A DNA stretch of 64,000 nt from Limonium bicolor (Eukaryota > Streptophyta > Magnoliopsida > Caryophyllales > Plumbaginaceae), in contig JAIOTZ010000250.1 of assembly GCA_023374045.1 (NCBI GenBank), positions 1 to 64,000 on the forward strand, written 5' to 3'. Below the pieces are notes generated by a model that was not told the origin of the DNA, did not search any database, and saw nothing but the letters and a program-made list of their open reading frames with translations. Positions 60,486-64,000 of the stretch are shown here, one piece after another. Each line of letters begins with the position of its first letter. Within the stretch, counting starts at the first letter, position 1. A program made the translations under genes and the position numbers.

Positions 60486-60573
60486 AGCACTAAACAAGGT
60501 GCAAAACTCTAGTACAGCACTAGACAAGGTGCAAAACTCATGGTACACAGCACTAGACAAGGTGCAAAACTCA
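60486..60573 (+). repeat. Three copies of GCACTAGACAAGGTGCAAAA
   Basis: Direct repeat with a period of about 33 bp in the PPT-proximal tail of element D. Confidence 0.9.
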
Positions 60574-60769
60574 AAAAGTACTCAAAGGTGTCTCACAATG
60601 GGGTACTCCACGCACCCCTATTCATATGCAAGTATCTCGCGAGGATACCTCTACACCACTCCGCGTGTATGTGTATGCATATCTTTAACGATGGCAATCA
60701 CAGGGAAGCAGTCATAAGACCAGGACTTGACGATCCCCAACCCCATGCTAACCAACGTCTACTACCTGT

Positions 60770-60977
60770 GGACACACCGGTTTAATAACGAAGGACACTG
60801 CGGTCCACGGCTCCTCGGACAGTACACCTAATTTCCTTCACCCATAACCCACCTCACCCGCAGACACACCGGTCTAATGACAAAGGGCTCTGCGGTCCAC
60901 GGCTCTTTGGGTGATGTCACTCGCAGACACACCGGTCTAATGACGAAGGACTCCACGGTCCACGGCTCTTCGAGTGA
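60770..60977 (+). repeat. Three repeats of the ACACCGGTCTAATGAC...GCGGTCCACGGCTC unit
   Basis: Units of about 50-55 bp at 60770, 60861 and 60923, with unequal spacers. Tail of element D, absent from C. Confidence 0.88.
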
Positions 60978-63900
60978 CGCCCTAAATTCCAATTTCTATT
61001 CATATCTGTGTCCACTTGTAGGAAGTTTCGAGAGTCATTCAACCCCGACGTGGTCAGCGTCAGTGTTGAACTATCTCTCACCTCAATTTGTGTTCGGTTT
61101 CGCTTGATCGGACCAGGATCAAGTTCAACTTCCCACGTCAATTTCAATCAATCAATTTTTATTCACTTCTAATCTTGTTTCCTCTTGATATTTGCCACCT
61201 TGTGTTCTATAGATACACAAGTCAACTAGTGTAATTAATCTAATCACCGGCATATAGGATCATGTGTCCTAACCATGTACCAAGTTCTTTCAACTTATAT
61301 TATTCGTACAACTCCTAGAGGTTTTACCTCCACTAGGTTACACATCGGTCTCATGCCGATTCACTCATCACATTCCAATAATCGGTTTCATACCGAGTCA
61401 TGAATCATATAGTATGGAGCTTTCTACTCCTTCTATTTGAAATCTCCCATCGGAGCTACCAATAACCTACTTGAACTCTCAACCGGAGATAACAAGTTAG
61501 GCGTTTATGTGTTTAATGTTCGCAACGTTTGCATAAATAATCGGAATTAGATAAGAACACTCTATCTGTTCTCCCTTCCTATTCGCCACAACAATGCGAA
61601 CTAAAATATATATATATTATATACATAATGCATCATAATATTACCTCAAGTAATATAACACAGTCATAATACTTGTACTCTACGTACAATAATAGTTTGC
61701 AGCATGTGTACCATGCGCTACGTACTCCTACGTACGGTATATTTTAAGCGTGCGAAATCGCTCTACCCCCCTTAAAAATGATTACGCCCACGTAATCTAC
61801 GAATATATCATCGTGAAGTAATAAGTTCAAGATGTTCCATTCCAGTGGAATTATTCGTGCACTAACGTGCTACATTTTCCATTACCCTCTTTATAGGGTC
61901 GGGCTTTAGTCCCTCAGGCTATACTGTTTATCTCGGTTAGGTGTATGTATATTCATATACGGTTTGATCGGGGAGATGTAAACACATCATTTGTTTCCCC
62001 AAACCCGCTAGGTACGTCAAACCTAAGCAATATGGGCCCACTCGCTCCGCAAGCAGTATGCCCAACTACTTTATGGTTAGTTTATCCCTCTTAGGTAGTA
62101 GGTTTCATGTCGGTTTCAACTCCATGTGACGGTGTTTTCTACACGGTCTTCCATAATTATGGGAATGGAGTAATTTATTTGTGCGTGGTATCGTTGTCAC
62201 ACACGCTCATTATTTCAACTAGTTATTCTATTCATCTTCCTGAATTCTATACATGCTCATGGTATATTCCAAGAGTTCATGCCACTCTACCGAACTAACC
62301 TTCGGTAGGGTCGAGTATGCTCTAGCACATAGTGCTTGTAGTAATTTCCTTAAAATGTCAAACGAGTCTGATATGCGCAACTAACTGGCGCCTCATGACT
62401 CCAAGTTATTTCTTCTAAGATGGGTTATTCCTTTGGTACCTTATAGGTCCTCTTTTACTGGTGAACTCGTATCCCTCGTGTGTTGGTATTTTAGTATCCA
62501 CATATATGGTTCATCCCTCTTCTCGATTTGGGGAATCCATTTGTTTATTGATCTTCCACCTTCTGATTCTCACCAGCATAATTCGGTTAACAGTTATTAT
62601 AATGGTCGCTTTGTTGCGCACCATACCAGTCGATTGGACGGTTATCCGCCATTGCGGTTTGCATGGAGTATCTAATCTCCAGCTTAGAGTATCTCTTGTA
62701 ATGCTCGCTTTTGCCCTTCGTCTGTTGTAAACATACAATACGACTGTGGGTTTTAGCTTGGCATTCGTTTTCTGTTCAACCTAATTGGTACTAACATACT
62801 AACGTTTTATGGCTTGAGCATGTGGTTATTATTATTTAATGCGATATCATCGCAGCGCCCTCAGCGCGTGGTATAACTCTCTCTGTGCCCCCTTTTCGGG
62901 TAGCATCTATTACCACAAAGGTTCCTCTAATATAACTTCCTTAGATACCACAATCCCTCTTCTCATTCATGGGTTCAACTTGCCATTACCATTAAATTGG
63001 CCTTGGTTTCCTTGTTTACTAAAATCCCCAAAACTTATGTTCTAACTCCTCCATGTGGAGTTGCGACCTTATGTCCTTTATTATCAAGCTATCCTTGATT
63101 TTTCCTAACCTTGTTAGTTTGACTGAGATCTCTCTCGTCAATACATGGTTTACCTAGTCAGGGTTCCATTCGCTGACTTAGACACAGAGTTGACTACCTC
63201 CTGGGTCCTTACACTACTCGTTTACATACATGGGGTACCATACTGATACATTACTACTTACCCAACTAACTTAATGTGAGTTTTGTCAGGCCCACAAGCT
63301 CCTAGGAGTGCGGTCGTCCCATGTCTCGTTTAGTGCACTCGTAGCGTTCGTACCCGGTGGTTATCGTACTCTTAGTCCTGGTAATTTATGTTTAAGTAAT
63401 TATGCTGCCAATTCTTAACCTTTATATGAGAATGGCCCTAATACTAGGTTCTATGGTTTCCTTTATTAATGTGTATTCCTTTACCTTCTAAGATAGGTGT
63501 TTGCGACTTATCGCCCTAATTCTGGTTTCCACATGCTCGTCTCTGGTATCTGTGAGTGGGGATCAGTAACTACTTATTATCTCTCCCGTTCACTCCTAGG
63601 CTGTTAACGCCTCAGATATGAGTTTTCAGTTCTAGAACTCCACCCAATCCATTGGGTTACACCCTCAGGTGTAGTCCGGACTCCATGATAAAGGTTGACA
63701 CCTCGTGTTTCCCCTACCTTATGGTAGTCCCTCTTTAGCCTGATATTAATCAGTATTTGATTCATCACCTTTGTTCTCCTAGTTTTGGGTCATTTTTGGT
63801 GGTACTAAGGGTATCCTTCCGTAGGCCTATGCCATACGATATTCAGGCTCAGTACTTATTCTGATAGCTAGATGATTGTTGGTCTTGTTATTTAATTTAT

Positions 63901-64000
63901 TCCTAGTTGGTTCTAATACTTTCTCCTAAGGTTACAATTGGATACCATAACTTAATGGTTTCCGCCAATCATTGCTCTTCATTGTGTAATCCTTACTCTT

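Larger units (their letters stand above)
60280..64000 (-). mobile_element. Internal region of element D, 3' part, no recognisable pol
   Basis: 3.7 kb to the window edge. No protease, RT, RNase H, integrase or chromodomain motif on either strand. Shared blocks with C: 'cactcgctccg' at about 62040 (C: 36465), and 'catggggtaccatactgatacattactactta..' with 'gtgcggtcgtcccatgtctcg' at about 63225-63330 (C: 37370-37470). The 'gtgttgaact' block is at about 61030-61140 (C: 39030-39140), a different order. Open frames here are short and unsupported. Confidence 0.68.

Overview
This is nuclear DNA of a flowering plant, very probably a eudicot with a large, repeat-rich genome. About 97% of it is nested long-terminal-repeat (LTR) retrotransposons of the Ty3/gypsy chromovirus class, in a Tekay/Del-like lineage. 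The evidence is paired LTRs with TG...CA ends and 5-bp target-site duplications (TSDs), primer-binding sites (PBS) for initiator tRNA-Met, and gag-protease-RT-RNase H-integrase-chromodomain coding. No ordinary host gene was recognised. Near-identical copies differ by many single-base indels, so some frameshifts may be assembly error rather than decay.

Layout. (1) 1-1932 (-) is an LTR related to element A, inserted into a plus-strand LTR, 1933-4896. (2) 4897-5765 plus 27450-28650 is one stretch of non-LTR DNA split by element A. (3) Element A, 5766-27444 (+), has perfect GTACA TSDs and LTRs of about 4.1 kb. Between its gag zinc knuckles and its protease it carries an AlkB-family 2-oxoglutarate/Fe(II) dioxygenase domain that most resembles plant ALKBH1-type proteins. 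Four AT-rich GT...AG segments interrupt gag, AlkB and protease, and removing them restores frame at every junction tested. A 7.2-kb solo LTR (13060-20238, GAGAC TSDs) is inserted in the protease-RT linker. (4) Element C (-) has a 6.9-kb LTR at 28651-35557, an internal region with no recognisable pol (35558-40487), and a partial 5' LTR (40488-41166) interrupted by element D. (5) Element D (-) has an LTR at 41167-45274 plus 59904-60279 and a second pol-less internal region from 60280 to the window end. (6) Element E (-), 45275-59898, lies inside D's LTR. It is a second chromovirus family with 2.1-kb LTRs, followed by a tandem duplication of a truncated 3.85-kb LTR-plus-pol unit.

How the parts work together. 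In A and E the LTR supplies promoter and polyadenylation, the tRNA-iMet PBS primes minus-strand synthesis, and the polypurine tract (PPT) primes plus-strand synthesis. Gag packages the RNA, and protease, RT/RNase H and integrase copy and insert it. The chromodomain would steer insertion toward particular chromatin, in line with the heavy nesting. The main novelty is the AlkB domain carried in frame in an intron-containing gag-pol. Further points are Pol III-like cassettes inside the giant LTRs, a covarying hairpin next to the PPT in four families, and the pol-less C/D internal regions.
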